A stretch of DNA of 64,000 bases, taken from assembly GCF_002973595.1 (NCBI RefSeq), contig NZ_PVEO01000010.1, forward strand, positions 1-64,000, in the 5' to 3' direction. Every line of letters starts with the position of its first letter. The first letter of the stretch is position 1. The translations under genes were made by a program, and so were the position numbers. Under the pieces are notes generated by a model. That model was not told where the DNA came from and searched no databases. It was given only the letters and a program-made list of their open reading frames with translations. The stretch is from Jejuia pallidilutea (GTDB lineage Bacteria; Bacteroidota; Bacteroidia; Flavobacteriales; Flavobacteriaceae). Of this stretch, positions 18,275 to 26,531 are shown piece after piece.

Positions 18275-18979
18275 GTGGAAATAAACTATAACAACATAAA
18301 AGTAATTGGTTTTGATGCCGATGATACGCTTTGGGTAAACGAAACCTATTTTCGTGAAGCAGAACAGGAGTTTGCTAAATTATTGTCAGAGTTTGAAACC
18401 CCTAACAAAATAGATCAAGAACTATTTAAGAAAGAAATAGGAAACTTGCCTTTATATGGTTATGGCGTTAAGGCTTTTACTTTATCTATGGTAGAAAGCG
18501 CTTTAGAACTGTCAAATTACACCATCTCTAATAAAACTATCCAAAAAATATTAAATATTGGTAAAAATATGCTAAACGCTCCAGTAGAGCTGCTTGATGG
18601 TGTAGAAGAGGTTTTAGAAAAATTATCTAAAAAGTACAGGCTTATTCTAGCAACCAAGGGCGATTTACTAGACCAAGAGCGTAAATTAGAAAAATCTGGT
18701 TTAACCTCATACTTTCACCACATTGAAGTATTAAGCGACAAGCAAGACACTAATTATTCAAAACTATTGAATCACTTAGATATTAATCCATCAGAATTTT
18801 TAATGATTGGCAATTCTTTAAAATCTGATGTTTTACCATTAATAAACATTAAGGCAAATGCTATACATGTGCCGTTCCATACCACTTGGGCGCACGAATT
18901 GGTAACCGAAAAGGAAACTAATGGTAAACAGTATAAAACAATAAAAACCCTGAGAGACCTTTTAAAAATAGTGCCATAG
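18275..18979 (+). CDS. HAD superfamily hydrolase (GTG start)
   Basis: A 234-aa HAD subfamily IA phosphatase. Motif I is FDADDTLW near residues 13-20, motif II LATKGD, and motif IV MIGNSLKSDV. The only start that keeps motif I is GTG at 18275, directly preceded by an in-frame TAA, so a non-ATG start is needed. It lies between kdsB and the KdnB-like gene. A role as a sugar-phosphate phosphatase in the same pathway is possible, but it is not a KdsC-type (C0) enzyme by length or cap position. Confidence 0.88.
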   Translation: MEINYNNIKVIGFDADDTLWVNETYFREAEQEFAKLLSEFETPNKIDQELFKKEIGNLPLYGYGVKAFTLSMVESALELSNYTISNKTIQKILNIGKNMLNAPVELLDGVEEVLEKLSKKYRLILATKGDLLDQERKLEKSGLTSYFHHIEVLSDKQDTNYSKLLNHLDINPSEFLMIGNSLKSDVLPLINIKANAIHVPFHTTWAHELVTEKETNGKQYKTIKTLRDLLKIVP

Positions 18980-19073
18980 TTTTACAGGCACTCTTATAAA
19001 AGTTTCATAATAATTTAAATACGTAAAAATAAAATAATACTATTTTTACATTTTGTAAAAGAAAATACACTGC

Positions 19074-20156
19074 ATGAGTTATAAAAACTTTCCAATGGTA
19101 CCAAGAGTTATTTTTGGTAGAGGTAGTTTCAATCAGTTAAGTGAATTGTTGGCCCCAAATCGCTTAAGCAATAATGCGCCATTTATTTTTTTGGTAGATG
19201 ATGTGTTTAGAACAAACGTAAACATTACTTCTAGAATACCTATTGCTTATCAGGATAAAATAATACTAGTATCTACAGCCGAAGAGCCTAAAACATCCCA
19301 AGTAGACGAACTGGTAGAGGATATTATTTTAACATCAAAAGAAAGACCCTCTGGAATAATTGGTATTGGAGGGGGCTCTATTTTAGATTTAGCTAAAGCA
19401 GTTGCCATTATGTTAACAAACGAAGGTAATGCTGAAGATTACCAAGGCTGGGATTTGGTTAAAAATAAGGCGCTATACCATGTGGGTATACCTACAATTT
19501 CTGGAACAGGAGCAGAGGTTTCCAGAACTACAGTTTTAACAGGCCCTAAGCGAAAACTAGGAATAAATTCAGATTTTACACCTTTCGATCAGGTAGTTTT
19601 AGACCCAGAGCTCACTAATGGCGCACCAAAAGACCAGTGGTTTTACACTGGTATGGATTGTTTTATTCATTGTGTGGAATCGCTAAATGGCACATATTTA
19701 AATGCGTTTAGTAAAACTTATGGCGATACAGCTTACGGCTTATGCAAAGAAATATATTTAGACGGCAATTTAACCAAAAAAGAAGCGCAAGATAAATTAA
19801 TGATGGCCTCATGGCATGGAGGTATGAGTATTGCATACTCTCAGGTAGGTGTGGCACATGCAATGAGTTATGGTTTGTCTTACTTATTGGGCACAAAGCA
19901 CGGTATAGGTAATTGCATTGTGTTTAATCATCTAGAGGAGTTTTACCCAAACGATGTTAAGCTGTTTAAAGAAATGTTGGAAAAGCATAACATTAATATG
20001 CCCGTAGGTATTTGTAAGGATTTAAGTAAAAAAGACTTCGATACTATGATAGACGTGGCTTTAGGGCTAGAACCTTTATGGGAAAATGCTATTGGTAAAA
20101 ACTGGAAAAAAACCATAACTCGAAAAAAACTTAAGGAACTTTATTCAAAAATGTAG
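19074..20156 (+). CDS. kdnB: KdnB-like iron-containing alcohol dehydrogenase (Kdo 8-oxidase)
   Basis: A 360-aa group III iron-dependent dehydrogenase with the NAD(P)-binding GGGS at 99-102 and metal-site segments GMDCFIHCVESL and HAMSYGLSYLLGTKHGIGN. Stretches such as YQGWDLVKNK and GIPTISGTGAEVSRTTVL agree, as far as I recall, with Shewanella KdnB. That enzyme oxidises Kdo at C8 before the aminotransferase KdnA makes 8-amino-Kdo. Position two genes after kdsB supports this. No kdnA is adjacent, so the final product is uncertain. Confidence 0.8.
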   Translation: MSYKNFPMVPRVIFGRGSFNQLSELLAPNRLSNNAPFIFLVDDVFRTNVNITSRIPIAYQDKIILVSTAEEPKTSQVDELVEDIILTSKERPSGIIGIGGGSILDLAKAVAIMLTNEGNAEDYQGWDLVKNKALYHVGIPTISGTGAEVSRTTVLTGPKRKLGINSDFTPFDQVVLDPELTNGAPKDQWFYTGMDCFIHCVESLNGTYLNAFSKTYGDTAYGLCKEIYLDGNLTKKEAQDKLMMASWHGGMSIAYSQVGVAHAMSYGLSYLLGTKHGIGNCIVFNHLEEFYPNDVKLFKEMLEKHNINMPVGICKDLSKKDFDTMIDVALGLEPLWENAIGKNWKKTITRKKLKELYSKM

Positions 20157-20157
20157 T

Positions 20158-20709
20158 ATGATACGTTGGCTCGCTAAATTCATTTATTTTAAGGTATTGG
20201 GTTGGCAGGTAGACGGGTATTATAAAACGCTACAAAACGATATTAAAAAAGCTGTAATAATAGCTGCACCACACACTAGCTGGCACGATTTTTACATTGG
20301 TGTTTTAGTAAGAACTGTATTAGGGATTAAAGTAAATTTTATAGGAAAAAAAGAGTTGTTTGTTTTTCCGTTCGGATATTTTTTTAGAGCCTTGGGTGGT
20401 AGGCCTATAGATAGGAAAAACAACCAAAATAAAGTGGAAGCCATTGCAAAGTTGTTTGAAGAAAATGACACCTTTAGAATAGCTTTAGCACCAGAAGGCA
20501 CAAGAAAAAGAGTAGAGGAATGGCGTACTGGCTTCTACTACATAGCCAAAGCAGCTAAAGTGCCAATAATAATGTTTACTTTAGATTTTGAAAATAAACG
20601 TAATACATTTTCTAAACCGTTTTACACTACTGATGACGTAACGTCAGACTTCAAACAATTACATGCATTTTATAAAGGTGTTAAAGGAAAAATCCCTGAA
20701 TACTCGTAG
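20158..20709 (+). CDS. PlsC-type acyltransferase
   Basis: The 183-aa protein has the acyltransferase catalytic motif HTSWHD (HX4D, residues 39-44) and the glycerol-phosphate-binding EGTR at 113-116. It begins one base after the upstream dehydrogenase stop codon. Short members of this family in Bacteroidota acylate lipids at the inner membrane. Linkage with kdsB and the Kdo oxidase suggests an envelope-lipid role, which is inferred. Confidence 0.87.
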   Translation: MIRWLAKFIYFKVLGWQVDGYYKTLQNDIKKAVIIAAPHTSWHDFYIGVLVRTVLGIKVNFIGKKELFVFPFGYFFRALGGRPIDRKNNQNKVEAIAKLFEENDTFRIALAPEGTRKRVEEWRTGFYYIAKAAKVPIIMFTLDFENKRNTFSKPFYTTDDVTSDFKQLHAFYKGVKGKIPEYS

Positions 20710-20814
20710 TAAATTCTAAAATGGCACGGGTTTTGCGTATAAATAAGTGCTGGTTCATGAAACATAAAGTAAACAATTAGTTGTCCCTAAAAAGAAACAT
20801 AAACCGCCTCATAA

Positions 20815-20848
20815 TAAAAAAGCTACTTCAATTGAAGTAGCTTTTTTA
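20815..20848. terminator. Bidirectional hairpin terminator
   Basis: AGCTACTTCAA and its exact complement TTGAAGTAGCT form a perfect 11-bp stem at 20821-20842, with an A-run on the left and a T-run on the right. It can end both the rightward acyltransferase operon and the leftward metalloprotease gene. Confidence 0.9.
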
Positions 20849-20868
20849 GTTTGTAAAAACGTAAGTTC

Positions 20869-23439
20869 TTATTTCAGCTCTTTCAATCCATTATCAATTA
20901 GAGTTCTTAAATGTTCCTTATGTGCTCTAGAGGCTATATTTCCTGATGGAGCAGCCATTGTTCTAATACGTTTTAAGTTATAAAGAGCCATAGATTTTGC
21001 ATTGTGCGTGTATTTGGTACTTATTTTACCCGTTAGCATATCCAGTAACATTTCTGTGTATTCTAATTGTAGGTTCTGTCTAAACGAATTAACGCTACCG
21101 CTAATATCAGCTTTAAAAATAGCATTGTTTAAATCTGTCATCATAGAGGAAAGCTTATAATCGTTACCATAAAGTTCAGAATCTGTAATTCTTTGTAAGG
21201 TGTTGTAATGTAATAGGTGACTAAGCACGCGTTTTTGGTAGTCTAAAACCTGATTATGAATTTTTGGATCTTCTGGAGATCTAAAATTAAAACCTCTACG
21301 TTGGCTCGCTAAATAATTGTATAGTTCATTTGGTGCTTCAAAGGCATTTGGTGCAAAAACATATTTGCTTAGAGCGTTCATAGCTTTTTTCTGATCTTCT
21401 AAACTCACAGGTGTATAAGGTTGGTTTGCATCAGTTTGTCCAGCCATGGCTCTATCAACATAAACCCCGCCAATAAACCTTGAAATTGTATTTGCAGCAC
21501 TACCTTTTTGTCCTGTTAAAATAAAGTATACACGTTTTAGCTCTTCATAAGAATCACCTTCTTTTGCGAAATTAGTTTTAATGTCCTTTAAAAGTTGGTC
21601 AGATAATTCTATTCTATCAATAGACCATTCTATTTGTTCGTTAGATTGGTCTGATACATTTACTCTAGGGTCTATTGCTTTTCCCGGACTTCGCATGTCA
21701 TCTGCATCGTTTCCAAAAATGTGTTCTGGTTTTGTAGATTCATTCAACAAGGCTTGTCTTTCGCTTTCAGATTTAAATGGCTTATATCCCAATTGAATAG
21801 CCCAAACATCGTAAGGGCCAACGGCAACATCGTCATATTGTCCTTGTTTGCTTCTATCTTTAGTAACATTTAATGCAGCATAATCCATAACTGAGGCAGT
21901 TAAACACTTTCCTTCAATAAAACTAGCGTCATTTAATTGCGCCCTAGAGAAAAGTTGACTAGCCTTCATGTTGTGGTTTAAACCTAAAGTATGGCCAACT
22001 TCATGCATTATCAAAGCCGTCATAGATTCTTTTTTAATACGCTCCATTTCCAAATCAGATGCCCCAGTGGCTGTAACAACAGCATTAGCAAACATAAGTT
22101 CTTGGTGTAATTCGTGCCCAAGGCTACAATACTTAAAATCTTCATTAATAGTCATGCTAGCATTATTGTAGATTTTATCGTAAAGTACTCTATTAGTAAA
22201 ATGTACATACTCTAACATTATATCAGCTCCTAGTATTTGTCCTGTTCTAGGGTTTACAAAGCTAGGGCCATAACCTCCAAACGGTGGGCGAGGTGATGAG
22301 GTCCAACGTAAAACATTATATCTAATATCTCCTGCATCCCAATCGGCATCATCTGGCTGTATTTTTACTACCATTGCATTTTTAAAACCTGCTTTTTCAA
22401 ACGCCTTGTTCCATTGTAAAACTCCGTTTTTTATAGTTTCTCTCCATTGTATAGGTGTAGTGTTTTCAATCCACCAAGTTATGGGTTCTACGGGTTCAGA
22501 TAATTCAGCATTAGGATCTTTTTTCTTTAAATGCCATCTATGAATTAAATCTCTGTAGGCTGTAGTTTTTGTACTTGTTTGGTCATCTACTTGTCTTGTA
22601 AAATAGCCAACTCTAGGGTCGTCAAACCTAACCTCATAATCATTATCGGGCATTGCTATTAAACTGTGGTTTACTTTTATACTAACATTTCTGCCATCGG
22701 TTACAGCATTAGAGCCACGATTTAGCACAGAAGGACTAGAATACACATATTCAGCAGTAATATTAACATTGTCAGGATAGTTTTTAATAGCATTAACTTT
22801 GGTTTTGTTTTTATCTAAACTACCTAACGAGAACGATGTTGGTGAACTACCAGGAAATCTTGGAGGTTTTATTTGTCCAAATGTTTCTTTTAAAAATAAA
22901 TCGCTTGCCTTTATAAGATATAGCCCCTTTTTAGAATCGTGAGCCTCAATTTTTAAACTAGCTATATTTCCGTTAGAAATATTAGCATCTTTAGCTTTTG
23001 AAAGCGGGCTGTTAGGATCAAAGTAAAACGACGTATTCTGTTTAATAAATTCAATTTTATTAAAGTGTTTTGTAATTTTTATAACCTGGGTAGGGTTGTA
23101 AGCGCCTCTAAATCTACCAGCTTCTAAAACGCCGTCTGCTATTTGCGCAAAGTGGATAAATTCTTTATTTAAATCGCTTTCTGATATAAGCATTTGAAGA
23201 TCGCCAGTAATAGTATCTTGGTAAATTGTAAAAAGGCCATCCATTTTTTTGCTCGATTTGGTTAAAGCTGCAATGGTCTTTTTTTCTGATGCTTTCTTTA
23301 CAGGAGCAGCGGTTTCGGTTTTGTCTTTCTTTTTCTTGTCTTTCTTCCTGTTTTGTGCATCGGTATTTAGGGGCATTACGAAAATAGCAACTAAAAGCAA
23401 TAAAAGAGCTCTTAATCGCCAGATGGAAATTGTCTTCAT
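20869..23439 (-). CDS. Zinc-dependent metalloprotease (DUF5117/DUF5118/DUF4953 type)
   Basis: An 856-aa secreted protein. A signal peptide (LLLLLVAIFVMPLNTDAQ) is followed by a Lys-rich linker, an N-terminal domain with DGLFTIYQDTITGDLQMLI, and a metzincin catalytic domain with HEVGHTLGLNH at residues 479-489 and a later Met (VMDYAAL) that fits the Met-turn. Length and order match the family of large periplasmic or outer-membrane-associated peptidases common in Bacteroidota. The substrate is unknown. Confidence 0.9.
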   Translation of the reverse strand: MKTISIWRLRALLLLLVAIFVMPLNTDAQNRKKDKKKKDKTETAAPVKKASEKKTIAALTKSSKKMDGLFTIYQDTITGDLQMLISESDLNKEFIHFAQIADGVLEAGRFRGAYNPTQVIKITKHFNKIEFIKQNTSFYFDPNSPLSKAKDANISNGNIASLKIEAHDSKKGLYLIKASDLFLKETFGQIKPPRFPGSSPTSFSLGSLDKNKTKVNAIKNYPDNVNITAEYVYSSPSVLNRGSNAVTDGRNVSIKVNHSLIAMPDNDYEVRFDDPRVGYFTRQVDDQTSTKTTAYRDLIHRWHLKKKDPNAELSEPVEPITWWIENTTPIQWRETIKNGVLQWNKAFEKAGFKNAMVVKIQPDDADWDAGDIRYNVLRWTSSPRPPFGGYGPSFVNPRTGQILGADIMLEYVHFTNRVLYDKIYNNASMTINEDFKYCSLGHELHQELMFANAVVTATGASDLEMERIKKESMTALIMHEVGHTLGLNHNMKASQLFSRAQLNDASFIEGKCLTASVMDYAALNVTKDRSKQGQYDDVAVGPYDVWAIQLGYKPFKSESERQALLNESTKPEHIFGNDADDMRSPGKAIDPRVNVSDQSNEQIEWSIDRIELSDQLLKDIKTNFAKEGDSYEELKRVYFILTGQKGSAANTISRFIGGVYVDRAMAGQTDANQPYTPVSLEDQKKAMNALSKYVFAPNAFEAPNELYNYLASQRRGFNFRSPEDPKIHNQVLDYQKRVLSHLLHYNTLQRITDSELYGNDYKLSSMMTDLNNAIFKADISGSVNSFRQNLQLEYTEMLLDMLTGKISTKYTHNAKSMALYNLKRIRTMAAPSGNIASRAHKEHLRTLIDNGLKELK

Positions 23440-23671
23440 AAAATTTTTTTAAGATGAATGAATTGTTTTTTGATTTAAAAATTAATGTTGCTAAAGTTAA
23501 GTATTAATTAGTTTTTAATTATAAATCAAAATGTTAAATGACGTTAAATTGAATAAAAATAGGTGTAATACTATCTTTTATTAATTTTTTAGAAGCAATA
23601 AATGGTTAAAGGGTTTTAATTTGAAAGGAGAAAAATGTTTGTAGATGTGCCCTCATGAAGTGTATATAGCA

Positions 23672-24706
23672 TTACTGCTTAAAACGCCAAGTTCTAGTGC
23701 TTATTTTTTCAGTATCAGGAAAATCCTTTGGCAATTTTTGTGTAACTTTCCCAGTGGCTGCCCATTCTGCTCCGCGTTGCAGTGTGGTTATAAAACCTAC
23801 AGATTCCATTGAATAATCCATGTGTCCTAATGTGGTATGAAATGTTCTGCCTTTTCCGTATTTAACTGTTAAGAGTATAGGTTCATGCCTTTGGGTTCTT
23901 TTTTCGCCATATTCTGAACTTGAATAAGCCGTAGCTAAAATTGTCATATTTTTAGCAGGGCCTCTTAAACGTTCGTAAAGTTCGTCTTTACCGTGTAACC
24001 ATTCTATTGGTAAACCTTTCATAATTGGGTGTTCTGGAGTACGGGTTTTTACAATAAAATTATGCTGAGCGCCGTGTGAGGCACATATACCATCAGAAGT
24101 GTCTTTCACTATTTTATTATCATTATTGTAATACACATATGGGCCATTTTCCTTAGTTCTACCACCCCATCCGCCAAGACCAATAATTTCATTATATGCT
24201 TCCCAATTACCCCAAGCATTATTAGCAGCATGAACGGTTACAAAGCCACCGCCATTTTTTATATAATTGATAAAATTTGTTTTGGTTTGTTCTGGCCATT
24301 CAGAGGATTTCCATCCTAAATTGCTAACTACAACATCGTAATCGCTAAAATTTGGACTAAAATCTGGATCAAATTTAGGGGCATCTAGAAGTATTCTCTC
24401 TGTGCCATCTTTTAAAGGAAATATGTTAATGAGTTCTTTAACATCATCGGTTTCTTTTATTGTATTGTGATGCGGCCCAATCCAATTGAATTTTTTTCTA
24501 GCAATGTCTACAGTAAATAAGCCTGTTTGTTCTAGATAGTCCTTCATCATAAACGTACTTTTTGGCCAAATACCATGGCTGTTTTCACCATCAATTATTA
24601 AAGCCTTTAGTTTTGGTTTAACTTCGGTTTTTTCAGCTAGTTTAGATTTGCAATTTAAAAGCGTGAGGATGCAACAAAAAAAAATGCTTAAGAGGTAAGA
24701 CTTCAT
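23672..24706 (-). CDS. ThuA-domain lipoprotein
   Basis: From the preferred ATG at 24706 this is a 344-aa protein with a lipobox (LTLLNC) in its first 20 residues. Starting 25 codons further upstream would bury the signal sequence. The rest matches the ThuA family (class I glutamine-amidotransferase-like fold): ALIIDGENSHG, DVVVSNLGWKSSEWP, GGGFVTVHAANNAWG and LGHMDYSMESVGF. ThuA-like proteins are linked to sugar (trehalose, glycan) use. The Gfo/Idh/MocA oxidoreductase directly upstream on the same strand fits sugar metabolism. Confidence 0.87.
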   Translation of the reverse strand: MKSYLLSIFFCCILTLLNCKSKLAEKTEVKPKLKALIIDGENSHGIWPKSTFMMKDYLEQTGLFTVDIARKKFNWIGPHHNTIKETDDVKELINIFPLKDGTERILLDAPKFDPDFSPNFSDYDVVVSNLGWKSSEWPEQTKTNFINYIKNGGGFVTVHAANNAWGNWEAYNEIIGLGGWGGRTKENGPYVYYNNDNKIVKDTSDGICASHGAQHNFIVKTRTPEHPIMKGLPIEWLHGKDELYERLRGPAKNMTILATAYSSSEYGEKRTQRHEPILLTVKYGKGRTFHTTLGHMDYSMESVGFITTLQRGAEWAATGKVTQKLPKDFPDTEKISTRTWRFKQ

Positions 24707-24812
24707 AAAAAATGGCTTGATAATATTTTCGTTAAGATAAATAAAACTTACGAAACTGAATAAATGAAATGCAAGCAGCAAAGTATAATAAACGAAACTT
24801 TTAAGTGTATTG

Positions 24813-25787
24813 TTAAATGTTGCCTAAAATTTTATCCATAACCCAACTGGTGTGTAACGCTGTTTTTCCAGTTGAGGGGTGTTTAAAATTTTGTAATAAC
24901 AATTCGTCTCGCATACCTTTTACATGATACAACTGTACGTGTTTAGGGTGGTCTATAACAAGTTGTTCTTCTGCCTGTGGTGTTTTTAAATAAATGGGAT
25001 TTTCGTTAAAAACTGAGAATTTAATATGGCCTTTGCTTCCAATTATCTTAACACCGTCTATATGTGCATTGCTTCCAAAATGCCAACTTGCAGAACCTGT
25101 AATATTGTTTTTATGTATCCAAGATGCAGTTATGGCATCATGTGCATCATAAAGGTGCTGTTGGTTGGTGCAAAACCCATTGGCATCTTTAAATTCGCCT
25201 AATAAAAACGCAAACAAGTCTAATCCGTGGCTTGCCAAATCATCAAAATAACCACCCGGTGCAACTTTAGCATCGGTACGCCAGTTATAAGTTTTATTTA
25301 AATCTAGAGTATTTGGAGGTTTACAGAACGTCCAATTAATATGGCGAATTTCTCCAATTTCATGGTTTTCTAACCAAGACTTTACTTTTAAAAAACGAGG
25401 CAACGACCGCCTGTAATAAGCAACAAACAATGGTATATTTCTTTTTTCGAAAGCTAGTTGAATAGCCAAACTATCTTTATAGCTTGGTGTTAAGGGTTTT
25501 TCTATACAACATGGTTTGCCTGCTTCGGCTACTTTTAGAGCATATGCTTTATGACTATCAGGGGGAGTGGCTATATAAACAGCGTCAACATTTTTATCAT
25601 TTATTAAGGATTCTGCATCGTTGTAATAGGTATCTATATTATGTCGTTTGGCATAATCTTCAGCTTTTTCTAAATTTCGTCGCATTACTGCGGTAACTTC
25701 AAAGCCTTCGGTTAACTGGTATGCGGGGCCACTTTTAACTTCTGTTACACTGCCACAGCCAATAAATCCCCATTTTATTATCTTCAT
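24813..25787 (-). CDS. Gfo/Idh/MocA family oxidoreductase
   Basis: The 324-aa protein has the NAD(P)-binding WGFIGCGSV at the N-terminus, the catalytic EKPL near residue 96, and the C-terminal beta-sheet domain typical of glucose-fructose oxidoreductase/inositol dehydrogenase relatives. GGYFDDLASHGLDLF carries the likely catalytic His/Asp pair. The substrate is probably a sugar or polyol but cannot be named. It lies about 105 bp upstream of the thuA-like gene and is probably co-transcribed with it. Confidence 0.9.
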   Translation of the reverse strand: MKIIKWGFIGCGSVTEVKSGPAYQLTEGFEVTAVMRRNLEKAEDYAKRHNIDTYYNDAESLINDKNVDAVYIATPPDSHKAYALKVAEAGKPCCIEKPLTPSYKDSLAIQLAFEKRNIPLFVAYYRRSLPRFLKVKSWLENHEIGEIRHINWTFCKPPNTLDLNKTYNWRTDAKVAPGGYFDDLASHGLDLFAFLLGEFKDANGFCTNQQHLYDAHDAITASWIHKNNITGSASWHFGSNAHIDGVKIIGSKGHIKFSVFNENPIYLKTPQAEEQLVIDHPKHVQLYHVKGMRDELLLQNFKHPSTGKTALHTSWVMDKILGNI

Positions 25788-25854
25788 ATTGTTCTTGTTA
25801 ATAGCAAAGTATCAAATATAACTTACTTCGTATTTTTTAAAAAATATTAGGCAT

Positions 25855-25882
25855 AAAAAAACCACCTAACTAGGTGGTTTTA
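25855..25882 (-). terminator. Hairpin terminator of the small barrel gene
   Basis: AAAACCACCTA and TAGGTGGTTTT form a strong stem just after the stop codon at 25903, followed on the minus strand by a run of T. Confidence 0.85.
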
Positions 25883-25902
25883 TAGACATATCTTTTGTTT
25901 TA

Positions 25903-26388
25903 TTAAAAGCGATAGCGAATACTTAATGCTATATCAAAATCCAAATCGTCTCTGTAATCTCCAAAACCGAATTCTGGTCTTGCATCAATGGCGAGTTGAA
26001 GAGGGATATCAAAGTTGTATTCAATACCAATATCTCCTGCGGCAAAAATAAAGGTTTCGCTGTCATCTCCAGATGGAAAAGGTCTATCAAAGCTGTAAGA
26101 CCCAAGACCACCACCAACACCAGCGTACCAGTTAAAATTTCCATCTAGTAGCCACACCCATTGGTATAGACCTGCTAGTTTAAAACCGTCGTAACCATTG
26201 CCACTTCTTAAACCCAAATCTAGTTCTAATCTATTATTATCCCCTAATGCACGTTGATAAGAAATCTCAGCACCAAAGCCGTCACTATCGCCTAAACGAA
26301 GCCCTATAGCGTTATCTGAAATTTGTTGAGCGTTTGATGTGATGGTAAATCCTACTAAAGCTACTGCCAATACAAATAATTTTTTCAT
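25903..26388 (-). CDS. Small outer membrane beta-barrel protein
   Basis: A 161-aa protein with a signal peptide (MKKLFVLAVALVGFTITSNAQ) and about eight amphipathic strands, ending in Phe (SIRYRF) as BAM substrates do. The middle is rich in glycine (YAGVGGGLGSYSF) and acidic loops. The function is unknown. It is a monocistronic gene with its own terminator. Confidence 0.85.
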   Translation of the reverse strand: MKKLFVLAVALVGFTITSNAQQISDNAIGLRLGDSDGFGAEISYQRALGDNNRLELDLGLRSGNGYDGFKLAGLYQWVWLLDGNFNWYAGVGGGLGSYSFDRPFPSGDDSETFIFAAGDIGIEYNFDIPLQLAIDARPEFGFGDYRDDLDFDIALSIRYRF

Positions 26389-26531
26389 AAGTTTTTAGTT
26401 TTAATTTGATTAATGAATATACGATCTTATTATTAAAAAAAGATCGTGTTTGTTATTCTGTACAACTTTACAAAAATAACGCCAAAAATGTATTTATATT
26501 TATCGCTTTAAAGCAATTCGTAACTTAATCC

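Noticed and set aside
24707-24781. Longer start of the ThuA gene
   Set aside because: It would place 25 residues before a typical lipoprotein signal peptide.
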